From Triangularia verruculosa (lineage: Eukaryota > Ascomycota > Sordariomycetes > Sordariales > Podosporaceae): 64,000 bases of DNA. Location of the stretch: positions 20,954 through 84,953 of the forward strand of contig MU864016.1 of the NCBI GenBank assembly GCA_033296885.1, in the 5' to 3' direction. Made by a program: the position numbers and the translations under genes. Position 1 is the first letter of the stretch, and the number at the start of each line of letters is the position of its first letter. A model generated the notes under the pieces. It was not told the origin of the DNA. It saw nothing but the letters and a program-made list of their open reading frames with translations, and did no database searches. This document shows, in pieces, positions 1 through 11,167 of this stretch.

Positions 1-792
1 ACCGCAGATAAGTTGAGAAAGACAGTGTCAAACATGCTGCTTCTGGAATGGAGAAAACTGCAGCTACGACCTACGATATCAGTCGGAAGGAATCACAATG
101 CTCAAAGAGCGGCGTCATATCTACCTACCTAAACTAGGCCTTTTCAGAACTAGATGATTATCTAATATTGTCAATGCTTTTACTTCATCGCTCAATATCA
201 CGCCACTTTTGCATTAGTCATTGACGGAAGTGTGGGTCGGTCCAAAAGCCGTGTTCTCCCGGCGAACACGGACCTCTAGTCCCAATTGTCCCGTTTAGGA
301 TGCGGCACTGGGTCCGGACACCTCACTTGACACGTGGATGAGGCCGAGGTAACATCCATCATAACGCTCTCGGCTAAGAGATCTGTTGGTGTTTTTTTGT
401 CACGAAAAAAATCATGTGGTAATCTCGATGACTCGAATGAATGATTCATTCAAAACGACGTCAATACGGCGCAACTTGTCCTAGGCATCCTTGCTGTATA
501 AGTCAGATTGTGGTCGGGGTCTTCTTCATTGTGACGTCGTGACCCATTCTTCGGGCATCCCGAGTCTCGGCGAACACCTAAGGCTTGGGCCATACGCATT
601 GATAAACAACCGCTGCCCCTTTACCGCTCATTTTCTCTCCTTCTTGTTGTCAAGGTCCAACACTCTTTGCCTTTTAAGCATCTCATCATCGACTTTCCTT
701 TCTTTATTTCCAAAGCCAAAGCGCTCACACCGACCGCTCATTCAATCCAACCGTAACAACACATTACCGCCCACTCGTTTCAACCAACCAAG
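1..792. other. Intergenic / 5' flank, no gene seen
   Basis: No open frame with family resemblance was found. The part nearest the first gene (about 640-790) is pyrimidine-rich, as expected for a fungal promoter and leader. A short T run lies near 392-399. Overlapping open frames here are low-complexity translations of the leader. Confidence 0.5.
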
Positions 793-1038
793 ATGGTGTA
801 CATCACACGGCTCATTTCCGTCACCAACTTTGCCGTCGCCTCATCGGCACTAGCCTTCCAAGTGTTTGTGCTGTACCCGTGGCACAACCAGCTCGATGAG
901 GAATTTGGCGCCCTCAGGAAGGAGCACCTGAAGGTGTTGGATGCAATCAACAAGTCTACCGGGAGTCACCTAACGCCGGTCGAGTCGGCCCATCCACGGA
1001 AAGGATCCACTCTGTGGGAGATGTTCTCGGGTCGGTAA
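793..1038 (+). CDS. Small single-pass membrane protein, 81 aa, function unknown
   Basis: A single-exon 81-residue frame with ATG directly after a pyrimidine-rich leader (context CCAAGATGG). Residues about 8-30 form one hydrophobic segment ending in FVLYPW. It is followed by a charged, helix-prone stretch (QLDEEFGALRKEH) and a short polar tail. This layout (N-terminal anchor, then a short amphipathic helix) resembles small mitochondrial inner-membrane or assembly-factor proteins of ascomycetes, but I do not recognise the family securely. The start was chosen as the first ATG of the frame. A GT near the stop could be read as a donor, but no downstream exon is needed. Confidence 0.6.
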   Translation: MVYITRLISVTNFAVASSALAFQVFVLYPWHNQLDEEFGALRKEHLKVLDAINKSTGSHLTPVESAHPRKGSTLWEMFSGR

Positions 1039-2085
1039 AAGGGCGTTGAGGCGGAAAGTTCGGGGTGGATTTGGCATCATCCGGCCGATACACCGCATGG
1101 TTCGACCATCCAACGGCATCGCAAGCATCGCGCTGTAGCGAAGACACAGCTCTGGCCTCTGCCATCGCTGGTGTGCGCAATTCGATACACGAACCATATC
1201 ACCCACGGATGCCATCGGAGTGCTGGTCCCACCCATACCAGCCACCAATTCGTCACCGACGCGGGACCTACACACCTTTGCCAGTCGTTGCCAGTCCATT
1301 CTCAATGGGGTAACTCATGAAAAGGGAAATCACGACGTATCCCATGAGCGATGCCTCGCGCACGAAGACTACGACCTTATGACGGAAGAACGGAGCCTTG
1401 TCGATTCACAAGGCCACTGGAGGCGGAGGCAGGGAAGACCAGTGATCTTGTGGTACGACAACCGATAAGACTTGTTAATGTTATTTACTCTAATAGATTG
1501 TGTTTCTTCGGCGGACTTGAGTGCTTACTCCGGCGTGCGATAATTTTGTGATGAGACTTCTTTATATCGCGGTCTTGGCGGTAAGGTGTGCTATGCCTCG
1601 GAAACGCACTGCCTACAGCTACTTTGGTATTGGAATGAGGCTTATACTGCCTTTACCGATAGTAAATTTCAGATGAAGCTGAGGTGGGCAGGGCTGACTG
1701 CGAGCCACACATACAGGTACCTAAGACCTATATGACTTTACACCCACCAGTGTGCTCGGTTCAGTTTAAGCAGCTGGAACATACATACTTACACTTGATA
1801 ACGCACCGAAGGTAATCGCCGCGCTGTGTGAGGCGTCACTTCCTCTCATTACGATATGGTGCCTTGCCAGTTTGCCTTGGGAGAAAAGCGGGTGGCGCAG
1901 CAAGACCGTACCAACAAGAAGTCGGCCTTGCTTTTTCAGAAGGCCTCCTTCATACCTACCACGCAATTGAATCCAATTGTCTTATGAAACTATTAATATG
2001 ACTATGGGTTTTATCTTCGTGGCTGCATTCAGTGTTCTGATTGCGTTCTCTTCTGACTGATACTATCCGCGACTTGCACCAGAAA
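1039..2085. other. Intergenic, no gene seen
   Basis: About 1 kb between the small membrane protein and the 2EXR gene. Several short frames on both strands show no domain signature and overlap one another. The second half (about 1460-2040) is AT-richer and may hold the 2EXR promoter. Confidence 0.45.
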
Positions 2086-3087
2086 ATGCCCAACCAACCC
2101 ACAGCACCAGAAAAACACACGTCTCACGAGAAGGACTTCACACTCTTCACGCACCTACCTGCTGATATTCGACAGGAAGTCTGGGCTATCGCCGCTTCGT
2201 CCGCTGATACGGTGCCGCCGGGATCATCCACGCCGGGGGTATGCTTCTACACCGAAGAATATAAAATAGGAGACGATCAAGACACACCACCGCGGTTGGT
2301 TGTGCATGAGCCATATAATAAAGGCCTTCTGAAGACCAATACCGAAGCTCACGACATAGCCTTGATGTCCAAGGGGCCAATGCGAGCTTACAACTGCGAA
2401 ATCGATATTTTGTACATGACCACATCCTTGTCCTGGGATAGATTCTTATACGACGAAAGCAGCCTTCCTTTGAGGCTGAAGGCTCGACATATTGCATTGC
2501 CTTTGAGCGCCGCAGGCATATGGGGTGAAGTCCCCGGTTACACCCGACGGCCGGGTCAACTTCCATCGTTGAAAACCATCTCGATCGTCTTCCCGGGATC
2601 ATCAGGCACGTTTTCGTGCTCTGAAGGGATGCGTAAATCGGACAAGACGCTTCAACGCATGGCTTTGAGACGGCTAGCTCCCGAAGAACTCGATGGTATT
2701 ACAATCAAGTCACAGTTCACCTACAACACCTGGGCTGGCGATTACTCTGTCGACTCTTCTAGCACTGGTCCTGAGTACTTGAAGGACTATGAGGTGGCCC
2801 TCAAGCGTCAGGCAGAAAGTGAAGGATTCGATGATGGGTATTCTTTCGATGCAAAAACGATGATTCGGTGGGAAGCAAGGTGCTTCGAGGCGTGGCCGAG
2901 CCGGAAGAAGTTTTATGCTCGTACCAAGGAGGCTCCAGTTATCGGTGGGCAACGAAGTGGTGAGCAATACGTAGTATTGATGGAAAAGGTGAGGGAAAAA
3001 GGCAGTGGTTCTGGCTGCAAGAAGAAAAGGAAGAAGAAGAGCAAAGCAGTGGGCCTGCGCCCACGCCCCACACGGGCAGTCGTGTGA
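2086..3087 (+). CDS. 2EXR domain-containing protein, 333 aa
   Basis: Single-exon gene encoding about 333 residues. Near the N-terminus (residues about 17-32) is the 2EXR signature: FTLFTHLPADIRQEVW, i.e. F-x-x-F-x-x-LP-x-[DE]-IR-x-x-[IV]-W. This family is expanded in filamentous ascomycetes and its biochemical role is unknown. The middle has the expected LP..L and R-x-I-x-LP strands (KARHIALPLSAAG). The C-terminus is strongly basic (KKKRKKKSK), which could act as a nuclear localisation signal; that is inference. The ATG at 2086 was preferred because the frame upstream has only a TTG. Family assignment is firm; function is not known. Confidence 0.8.
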   Translation: MPNQPTAPEKHTSHEKDFTLFTHLPADIRQEVWAIAASSADTVPPGSSTPGVCFYTEEYKIGDDQDTPPRLVVHEPYNKGLLKTNTEAHDIALMSKGPMRAYNCEIDILYMTTSLSWDRFLYDESSLPLRLKARHIALPLSAAGIWGEVPGYTRRPGQLPSLKTISIVFPGSSGTFSCSEGMRKSDKTLQRMALRRLAPEELDGITIKSQFTYNTWAGDYSVDSSSTGPEYLKDYEVALKRQAESEGFDDGYSFDAKTMIRWEARCFEAWPSRKKFYARTKEAPVIGGQRSGEQYVVLMEKVREKGSGSGCKKKRKKKSKAVGLRPRPTRAVV

Positions 3088-4137
3088 TCAACTGCCTCGA
3101 CCGTTGTGTAGATTTATTTTGTCATTTTCTCTCTACAGATTTTCCATGCATGTTCCTACAGCGAGATGTACATTAGCGGAAGACTGTCTTGACTTCAAGT
3201 CTCGTAAACAACTGAGGACACGTGTAAGTGCATATTGGCGCCCTGTCATAAACTAGCCTGTCTCAAACTTGCCGGCGGACTTTATGCCGCCATACAGACC
3301 ACCCTGGCCCTTGACGACCCATCACTTCCAAGGAGCCAAAATAACATCCATCTTATCTCAGACTGTCAGACTGCAGCCTCAGAAGATTCTCATCCAGTCA
3401 AAAACGGATGCCTCCGTGCCAGTGAAGGCGATGCCGATTTGGGTATGATCCACACATGAGACCAGTGGGCTTAGCTCAGCACTTAGCTCACTCGGCCTTC
3501 CTTGGCTTTAAAATTAAAGAGCTTAAGCTTCTTACCAAGCAACAAACTTGATCACCCATCAGGGTGTTCCCAGCAGCCACCGCCTCAGGCTGCAGTCGGT
3601 CTACCCTCTGGCCCTTGTACAAAGCCACAACCTCTCACGGACTCCACCCTTCTCACCAAAAATAGACCTGCCATGACCGTAGTCCATTTCTGCTCCAAAA
3701 ACACCTTGACAGCCAATCTACCAGTTGGAGCGACCAGATCGTTCAACGAAGAGGAAGCGGCAGTTGTACGAAGTACGCAGAACCCGCTACCCAGTTGCAA
3801 ATCATGAGCAAGCAACGGAAAGGACCTGACCAAAGGCCGATCCTTGCCTGTTTTTTGATGATCGAACAGGGAGCCATGCCAGATCCCGGCGGCCTTCTCA
3901 CACAACCAGTTCTCGGCGTCAGCTTGACCTCCACTTTTGACGATCCTTGGCATCAGGCTGTTGACAACGGCATTCGAGATCAAAAGTCCTTAAGGACCAC
4001 ACCCGTGGTAGTTGAGAGCCATCTCGTCATACCAAGCTGTCTCTATCAATCCCTCACTTCTATTCTCTTTGGCAAAGCCTGCTGTGGCATACCTGTGCTA
4101 CTATCGAACGAGATATCACGGCATAGAACGGCACCTC
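3088..4137. other. Intergenic, no gene seen
   Basis: About 1.05 kb holding the 2EXR 3' region and the promoter of the LtrA-family gene. Open frames on both strands around 3500-3980 are mutually overlapping and resemble no family, so I treat them as chance frames. Confidence 0.45.
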
Positions 4138-6381
4138 ATGGCAAACCCGCTCCTCACCGCCCATTCAGATGAGGACAGTGTCCCACTGATGAAGAGTCCC
4201 GTTGTTCGGGTCAAGTCTTTTCCCAAGGAAGGCTCTACATCATCACCAGCCGAAGGCCAAGGAGGGGCGACAGAGCTTGACAGTTTTGGTTGGAGAGAGT
4301 CGGCCGATGAAAACCCAGAGTTCGAAAAGCATGCCGAAGCGACAAATATCGAGGTGTTCTACGACCTATTTTTTGCTGCAATCCTCTGTGTCTTCGCAGA
4401 AGTCCAGGATGTAACAAACCTCCAGCAGCTAAACAGCTTCATCGCCTATTTTGTCCTTCTGTGGTTTACCTGGGCATTACTCGGCCTCTTTGATGTACGG
4501 TTCATCACAGACAGCATCTTTGGTGGGTACCTTATATCTTTAGAGTTCAGAATAGAGATGTGGCTAACAATCAACCTCACAGAACGATGCGTCCGTGCAG
4601 TCCACTTTGGTGTCATGGTTGGCTTTGCTGTTGTTGCTCCAACGTGGAGTTTGTATGACCAGAAAGGCCAGACTTACCGGACACTTTCCATCATCCTCAT
4701 GGCGTCTCGTCTCGCTATGGGCTCTCAGTATGCATCCATCATGTGGCATATTCGAGGTTTCAAGAGAACCATCATGCCAATGGGACTGATGGTTGGCCTG
4801 AATGTTGTCTCTGCGCTTGTTTACCTAGGCGTCGCCTTTGCCTTCCAAGACAGCACCAGCAGCCATCTGTATGCCATCTGGTTTGTACTCACTGGTCTCG
4901 AAACCCTCATCAACATTCTCCTGTCTCTCAAATTCCAGGTCTTATCCTACTCTGGGACCCACATGATGAGCCGCATGTCTCTCCTCACTTACATCTTCAT
5001 TGGCGAGGGCATCATCACCGTTCTGAGCGCAGCCACCAAAGTCGTTTTGAACCACAACGCCTGGACGTCAGCAACCATTGGAAATGTGGCAGCCGGGATT
5101 TCCAATCTCTACCTGATCTACATGATCTACTTTGACTGGAGGAGGAACCTCAAGATGCCGCTCCACAAGGAACTCCTGTGGTCTTTTCTTCACTTTCCGT
5201 TCCAGCTTTCCTTGAAGCTCTTCATCCTGGGCTCTAGCCAATTTGTGATCTGGTGGAAGGTCATTGAGACGTATCTCAGCACCAACGACAAGTTCCTTGC
5301 CGCATTATTGGAGGGAGATGGCCCCGGCTTCAATATTACCACGTCTTGGTTCGTCTCGACGATCAACGAGACCCTCATCGAAGTATTTGAGATATACGTC
5401 CCAAAATACACCGTCACTGAGGCCTCCATCGGGACAGCTCTCGCGAAGCTCTCGGAAATACCCGACGGCTTCTGGATCTCAATCAACAGTCTCTCTGACG
5501 AGGAGGCTCTCGAGAACGAAACTGTCAAAACCATCATGCAAACACTCGCCGAGTTGCTCATTGCTATGCAGAACTCACTCTTTGCCACCTTCAACGTCAA
5601 CGGATACGCCGCCTTCGAAAGCGACAACACCATCACAGACGCCACTGAACTGGAGCAAAAGGTGTTCGACTTGAACTGGGGCAAGTTCCGTCTCGTATTC
5701 ACCTACGCCTATGTTGCCGCCGGTCTCACGCTCATCATGATGAACTTTCTCTACATCATCTCCCGCACTCGAGGCTGGACTACCTTTAACTACATCCGCA
5801 AAGCACTCAACTTTCTCGTGGGCGTCGGCCTGTGCCTGGTCACTCTCATCACACTCAACGATGAGCGCGTCCTTGAGTTATGGGGCACACCTTGGCCTTT
5901 GCCCATTCTCGTCATAACTCTGTTTGTCATTCTCGTCCTCAACCACCTGCCTCAACCGCCTCCGATTTTCTTCAACGGAACCGAGACAAAGCGGCCCGGG
6001 GGCGATAAGCGGAAGAAGGAGAAGACAGGATGGGGCGTAGTTAGGCAGATGGGTTTCAGGACCGGAGCAATGCCGGCTGAACAGGACATATCGTACCAGG
6101 GCGGCGGCGCAGCTCACCCGCAGGAAGGGTACCAGGTGCCTGTGCCAGAATACCAACAGCAGCAGGCTTCGCCACTTGTTTCAGAGCAACAGCGGCAATA
6201 CGAGCAGCAATATCATCATCAACAACAACAAGAACAGCAGCAACAACCATCCCAGCAATACCAAGAGGTATATATCGATGGATATCAAGAGCAACGGCTA
6301 TTTCCACAACCGCTGCAGCAGTATCATCAAGGCTATCAACAGCAGCAGGGATATACACAAGCTCAGCATCAGCAAAACTAA
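4138..6381 (+). CDS. Low temperature requirement A (LtrA) family membrane protein, 727 aa
   Basis: Exons 4138-4522 and 4583-6381. The protein has an acidic/polar N-terminus, then the LtrA core (EVFYDLFFAAILCVFAEVQDV, split here as EVFYDLFF...AAILCVFAEVQ; ...RAVHFGVMVGFAVVAP...) with many membrane helices to about residue 620. It ends in a Gln/Tyr-rich tail from about residue 650. LtrA was named from a Listeria cold-growth gene; its fungal relatives are multi-spanning proteins of unknown transport or signalling role. The 60-nt intron has GTGGGT at its donor, a GCTAAC branch and CACAG acceptor; removing it joins DSIF to ERCVRAVHFG, the continuous family sequence. The intron is a multiple of three and has no in-frame stop, so reading through it would insert 20 residues. 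The ATG at 4138 was chosen over an upstream TTG. Confidence 0.85.
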   Translation: MANPLLTAHSDEDSVPLMKSPVVRVKSFPKEGSTSSPAEGQGGATELDSFGWRESADENPEFEKHAEATNIEVFYDLFFAAILCVFAEVQDVTNLQQLNSFIAYFVLLWFTWALLGLFDVRFITDSIFGGYLISLEFRIEMWLTINLTERCVRAVHFGVMVGFAVVAPTWSLYDQKGQTYRTLSIILMASRLAMGSQYASIMWHIRGFKRTIMPMGLMVGLNVVSALVYLGVAFAFQDSTSSHLYAIWFVLTGLETLINILLSLKFQVLSYSGTHMMSRMSLLTYIFIGEGIITVLSAATKVVLNHNAWTSATIGNVAAGISNLYLIYMIYFDWRRNLKMPLHKELLWSFLHFPFQLSLKLFILGSSQFVIWWKVIETYLSTNDKFLAALLEGDGPGFNITTSWFVSTINETLIEVFEIYVPKYTVTEASIGTALAKLSEIPDGFWISINSLSDEEALENETVKTIMQTLAELLIAMQNSLFATFNVNGYAAFESDNTITDATELEQKVFDLNWGKFRLVFTYAYVAAGLTLIMMNFLYIISRTRGWTTFNYIRKALNFLVGVGLCLVTLITLNDERVLELWGTPWPLPILVITLFVILVLNHLPQPPPIFFNGTETKRPGGDKRKKEKTGWGVVRQMGFRTGAMPAEQDISYQGGGAAHPQEGYQVPVPEYQQQQASPLVSEQQRQYEQQYHHQQQQEQQQQPSQQYQEVYIDGYQEQRLFPQPLQQYHQGYQQQQGYTQAQHQQN

Positions 6382-7128
6382 TAAATAATTTGGAGTTTCT
6401 TTGACCCGGGATGGGGGCGAACGATTGATGATTCCTCGAGACGCGTCTAGAATGTCAGATTCCTTCATCAGTTGTCTATTAGAGAAGGCGGATATGTCCT
6501 GGATAAAATCAGAGGAAATGATGTTCTTTCAGCATATAATACAATAATACTAAGGTACCTTAGCTGAGTTTTGATCAAACGATATCCAGCAGCTGCTCTC
6601 TTCTCGTGCAAATGACTTGCGCGTGGTTTTCTTGCACACGTGGTGCACCTGGTATTCGGTAAAGAACAGGCACCCTGGATTCCTCATATGCCCAACCTCA
6701 GTGACCCATGTTGATTTCTGAACAGTTGTTGATATAGGGATACGATACCAGACGAGGTATCACCTCTTGAGTCTGAGACGGGGCCCAAAGTCGATCTGAA
6801 ACTTCATGCCACTATACACCTCAGACGCTACTTAATCTTAAGGTATTGTGCTTAAGCTTTTGTTAAAAAGATCTGAGGTACTGATATTGCTAAGCGAACA
6901 CATGAATAGCCAGATATTGTCTGATCACATCACTCAAGAAATCCGGTATGAGCAGTGGTGGTTTTTACTGTATTGTTGTGCTTCAGGGGTTCAGGGGTAA
7001 GCTGGCAACCTGAGGACCTGGCAACCAGAGCTCCACACACAGCTCCACCACACAAAAGCTTACCACCTTGTGAAATAGAAGCCCTAATTCCTCAACCTCT
7101 TTGCATCAATCCAATCGGAACCATCCTA
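6382..7128. other. Intergenic, no gene seen
   Basis: 3' region of the LtrA gene and the flank of the tRNA-Glu gene. AT-rich patches lie near 6525-6560 and 6830-6860. No protein-like frame was recognised. Confidence 0.45.
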
Positions 7129-7219
7129 TCGGGTATGGTGTAGCGGTAACATCGTTGACTCTCACTTCTCAGAAGTGTCTGTTCTCTCAACAGCCCCGGG
7201 TTCGACTCCCGGTATCCGA
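7129..7219 (+). tRNA. tRNA-Glu (CTC) with a 21-nt intron
   Basis: Full cloverleaf. The acceptor arm TCGGGTA pairs with TATCCGA (one G-T wobble). The D arm has GTG/CAT around TAGCGGTAA. The anticodon stem GTTGA pairs with TCAAC. The T arm is CCGGG-TTCGACT-CCCGG. The anticodon CTC at 7161-7163 reads GAG, so Glu. Between position 37 (A7164) and position 38 (C7186) lies an extra 21 nt (7165-7185), the standard site of a nuclear tRNA intron; the mature tRNA is 70 nt before CCA addition. The downstream T-rich tract (about 7228-7234) can serve as a Pol III terminator. Confidence 0.9.
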
Positions 7220-7323
7220 GTATCAACTTCTTTTTGCTCATTCATGATTATTCTAATTATTTTTGGGTTCTCATATCTCCATGGTCCATCAAGGGACCTC
7301 TAAGGAGAGACAGGTCAGTCACT

Positions 7324-8362
7324 CTATAACCTCTGACTGATCGTCTCCAACCACAGCACTTCCTCAGGACGCAAGGTAATCCCCTCCGGTATTATGACCT
7401 CCCCTCGTCTGATGATCACTTGATCAGGCTCGTCCCCTGAGCCGCCCTCTGAATCGGTGCTACTGGTGGCAGAATCTCCCGGCTTTTCCAGTCTTGATCT
7501 GTTTTCCTCCTCCTGTTGCCTCTGCTGCTCCCTCCTTGCCTCTGGGTTCCAAAAGAGACCTGTCTCGCTGGGTGACCACCAGTAGTACGGGAATCGCCGC
7601 TGGATGTTGTTAACAAGCAGCGCAACGACCAGCATCAAACCGCACCCCAGTGACACAGGCACAAGCAAGTACCATCCCAAGCCGCTGACATTATCATCGA
7701 CAACTGCCATCAGGGCGGTCGCTCCAGCAGGTGGGTGTACCGTTCCCGTCAAGGCCATGACGGCAGTGGAGAGACCACACGCCAATGATCCTCCGAGCCA
7801 TCGCACTCGTTCGAACTCTTCCGGGCCCAACAAGGCGAACAGCTTACAGACGACGATTCCCGTGATACTGGCGAGGATCTGGCCGAGAATGGCGTTTCGA
7901 GGTTGGGCAAGCGGCGACTCGATGGCGTAAAAGTCCAGCACAGCTGCTGCTCCCTAGACTCGGTGTCAGTGGACAGGCACTGCGATGGGGCTGTAGAACC
8001 TGACATACAAAACTCCCAATAATCACTGGCACCCCCTTCTCTCCAAACGCCGAGATTTTCTGCCCTACGGCTCCAATCAAGGCCAAGCTGCCGAATACCC
8101 CCACCACAGCCCAGAAGATCATGGGTATGTTACCCAGCGGTGGCCTCGAGTGGGCCTCTGGAGGCACGGGGTTGCGGTACCCGAGAAAATGAGCGACGGC
8201 ATGAGGAAAGCGGGGCAGACATGAGGGAGGAAAGAACGGATTAAGGTGGGTGTCGACATCGAAGTGCAGGGTCGACCATGATCGCGTTGGCTTTTCGGGA
8301 TGTGACGGATGTGATGACACGCGGGTTACGTGAGTGTTTGAGGTTGGGCGGCCGAGGGACAT
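7324..8362 (-). CDS. HPP family integral membrane protein, 327 aa
   Basis: Two exons on the minus strand: 8362-8010 plus base 8009 (118 codons), and 7953-7324; the intron 8008-7954 is 55 nt with GTATGT donor and CTAG acceptor. Splicing joins VPVIIGSF to GAAAVLDFYAIESPLAQPRN, the conserved second and third helices of the HPP family. The motif that names the family, VHPPAGATAL, lies at about residue 190. Four to five hydrophobic helices span about residues 85-235; the C-terminus is acidic and Ser-rich. HPP proteins are membrane proteins; plant and cyanobacterial members have been linked to nitrite transport, while the fungal substrate is unknown. The ATG at 8362 (MSLGRP) was chosen; an upstream in-frame ATG at 8482 would add 40 residues of low similarity. 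Confidence 0.85.
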
Positions 8363-9123
8363 CTCGGCTGTGATGTCAGTGAACTTGAAGGAAAAAGAAA
8401 CTCGACTTTTTTTCACGACATTGGAATGCTTGTGGTAAATGAAGGGTCCGTCCCTGAGACGACCAGAAGTTTCTGGGAGCAAACAAGCGCTTCAAGCACC
8501 GTCACACAGGCACAGAACTGTAAAATGGAAAGAGCGGCGAAGGCAGGCGGATCCGCGCTGACGAAGAATTCCATCTTTATTAAGTGGTTATGTTGCCATA
8601 CAAAGCCATGGTGGCACGACCGACCTCACGGGCATCCTCAAAGGGCGCTAGAAGATCAACCTGTGACTAACTGTTTCCTCCATCTGAGCCAACCGTCAAC
8701 GGTTTTGGTTGCTCTCGCTCGGCGTTACGTCAGATTTGCTAAGAGAAACTCCCAAAAGGGGATAGCGGCCGGGTGGATAGAGAGACCAAGACATCTGACG
8801 CCTCATGCCCTCGGCCGTCGGCATGGTTTAGGCTGTGCTATTTCCGCGGAGGCTGAAAGTCAAAATCGTCTTCATCTCTTTGTTCTTGATATCAAAACTG
8901 TTTGTTTTGGGAGCATCAATGCCCTTGTTTTGATGGAGATGTTTGCAAAAGGGATGACCCCAGACAGGAATGTGGGGGTCCACCTGCGCCATTCTATTGG
9001 TGGCGCCGTGGGCGGGTTTAGCCCAACTCCGCTGAACCCGAACATCGATCGAGAACTTGCGGGGTACGCCTTAACTGTCTTTTAAGCCTACCTATCAACT
9101 ATTTCACAATGTTATATTCCACT
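8363..9123. other. Intergenic, no gene seen
   Basis: 5' flank of the HPP gene and 3' flank of the orphan minus-strand gene. A 219-codon plus-strand frame (8426-9085) covers it but has no recognisable domain and a composition like the flanking non-coding DNA, so it is not called. Confidence 0.4.
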
Positions 9124-9773
9124 TTACAGTGCCAGTCGCCAAACGTCGTGGATGATACCATGCGAGTATGCCACCATGTGGTCTTCCGGGCGATCGAACC
9201 TGAAGGCCACAGGGGGGTTCTCTGCATCCTTCCCTGGAGCCTTTGCCATGAGCTCATTGTACTTGACGATGCTCCGTGGTCCAAGAGGAACACAGGTCAG
9301 ATAAAATGCACTGACCGACGATAGTCGTTGAAGACGAGTGGCCTCTCCAAAGGCAGATTGATGGAGAACCGGTTCTTTCTGTGCTTGTAGGCGTCATCGG
9401 TCGGGACGATGATGGTGAACTGCCTCGGGGCGGCGAGGTATAGCAGAGGCACCATTCCCTCAAAAACACCATTGGCGAAATTGGCCTTGCTGTCGTCCTG
9501 GGTGGCAGTGATAGGGGACATCCCGAGGTTGACCAATTGGGCAGACTTGCCCTTGTTGATGGTGATGATGATCTCACTGAGCTTGGCTAGGTGGGTTGAC
9601 CGCTCGTCTTTGCGTGCCAGGATTGGAAGAAGGGCCCTCTTGGTGGCTGGCAGGAGATCGGAGTTGGCGGTGAACTCGCCATGGTCGATCCTCAGGTCCA
9701 CGCGATGGGCATCGCCGAGCTTACCGTCAGCGTCGAAGTAGGTTTCCGAGTCCCCGGAGTGGCGAGGAATCAT
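9124..9773 (-). CDS. Orphan hypothetical protein, 5' end unresolved
   Basis: Two exons can be supported: 9773-9316 and 9271-9124, with a 44-nt intron (GTCAGT donor, CTGAC branch, GGAG acceptor). From the first ATG the spliced product is 201 residues. The second exon gives a convincing coding end (RFDRPEDHMVAYSHGIIHDV, then WRLAL and stop). No family is recognised. The frame stays open for at least 60 codons upstream of 9773 with no ATG, passing through a hydrophobic stretch at about 9930-9860 (LLAVPALVCQLVWYYHFVLV) that resembles a signal peptide or anchor. The true start may lie in an upstream exon, or the gene may have lost it. The intron is at the short end for fungi. A lineage-specific gene or a decaying one are both possible. 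Confidence 0.45.
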
Positions 9774-11167
9774 GATCCTGACTCCGAAAAATGGCCGAGC
9801 AAACTCCTCACCTTTTTGGCCGTTGATGAACTGTGTCTGGAGGTTTTTCGGCCAACGGGGTTGGAAACTTAAAACAAGGACAAAGTGGTAATACCAGACA
9901 AGCTGGCAAACGAGGGCAGGGACAGCGAGCAGCCAACGAACTTGAAGTTTGGGAGAAGAAGAATAACATATTGAAAGGTTCCGGGTTAGTATTAAATGAC
10001 AATTGGTGGCAGGGCTTGAACTTCATCTGTGAATAGCGGCTGCCAGGCCTTCAACCGCCTTGAACCGATGGGCGGAGAGTGTTTGGAGAAGAATGGGAAG
10101 GGCCTATCCAGGCTGGGTTGGTCGATTGTCCGATGATGCCCTTGCATGGCGAAGACCGCTCACGATGGTTGATCGATTAGGATGTGGCCGAGAAGTACCT
10201 GACGGATGGCTTCCTAGACCAAGACGTTGGACAAGTGCCTTCCGTAGATTCAGACCCAGCGATCGCTAGGTGGATGAGGGTGACTCGGCTGAGGAGTCAA
10301 GTCTTCCAGTCTTCGACCCCTCCAGCCTTCCATGCATGAACATCTCTGCCGTTCAACGCAATCACTGACTAGTACACATATTCAGGGCCCCTGCCTTCCT
10401 TTGCCGGTATTACAAACCAAAATACTAGATCAATTCTTTTCCGAGGAGCCATCCACGTGGTGCACAAACTGCTGCGCAATACCAAGGAGGAAGCCTTGAA
10501 ACCCGGATGTCCGTTTCTATAACATATGCCATAGAAAAGGGTGTTGGTATCTGTATCCACTTCCCTTAGGTAGGAGATAAACGAGTGCACTCAAAGGCAT
10601 TACGGCCAGAACTCATACCGTATTCAACAAAGTCTTAGCAGACACCTTAATAGGTTATTAGTTAGGACTTGCTGCCTTCCCTATATTCCCGCATTGACGA
10701 CTCCCATAAGCCCCAGTTCTAATAAGGACGGGAACTATCAAGGATGCTCCTAAATGATGAAGTTCAGGCGCATCTATCTCCGACTTTCCCGGACTCCTCA
10801 TAAACAATTATGGAAGCTCACTTTGGCCTCTCTCATGTATCATATATGTGTGACAGGTAGTTCAAGCAAGCTTTGATGGTTTCACAAGATACTTACCATT
10901 CTCCGGTTTATGTTACCATTGACGGGGATGCCTAATCACTTTGGGTGCCTAGCACAACATGGCACCCCAGTGTCACATACCCAGTAACCGCTGGACTTCT
11001 TTGACCGAAATACTATCCGATGGCTTCTGGGCTGGTTTCACCCGACATCTCACAAAGAGGCATAAACTCGCACATTTCGTGCCGTACCTAGTTAGCGCAT
11101 GCCGAACAACAATTGTATCACTGGTAGGTAGCCGCCGATATTTGATGGCTAGGCAAGCACGCTTTGA

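Noticed and set aside
8426..9085. 219-codon plus-strand open frame next to the HPP gene
   Set aside because: No domain, composition like the flanking non-coding DNA, and it overlaps the HPP promoter.
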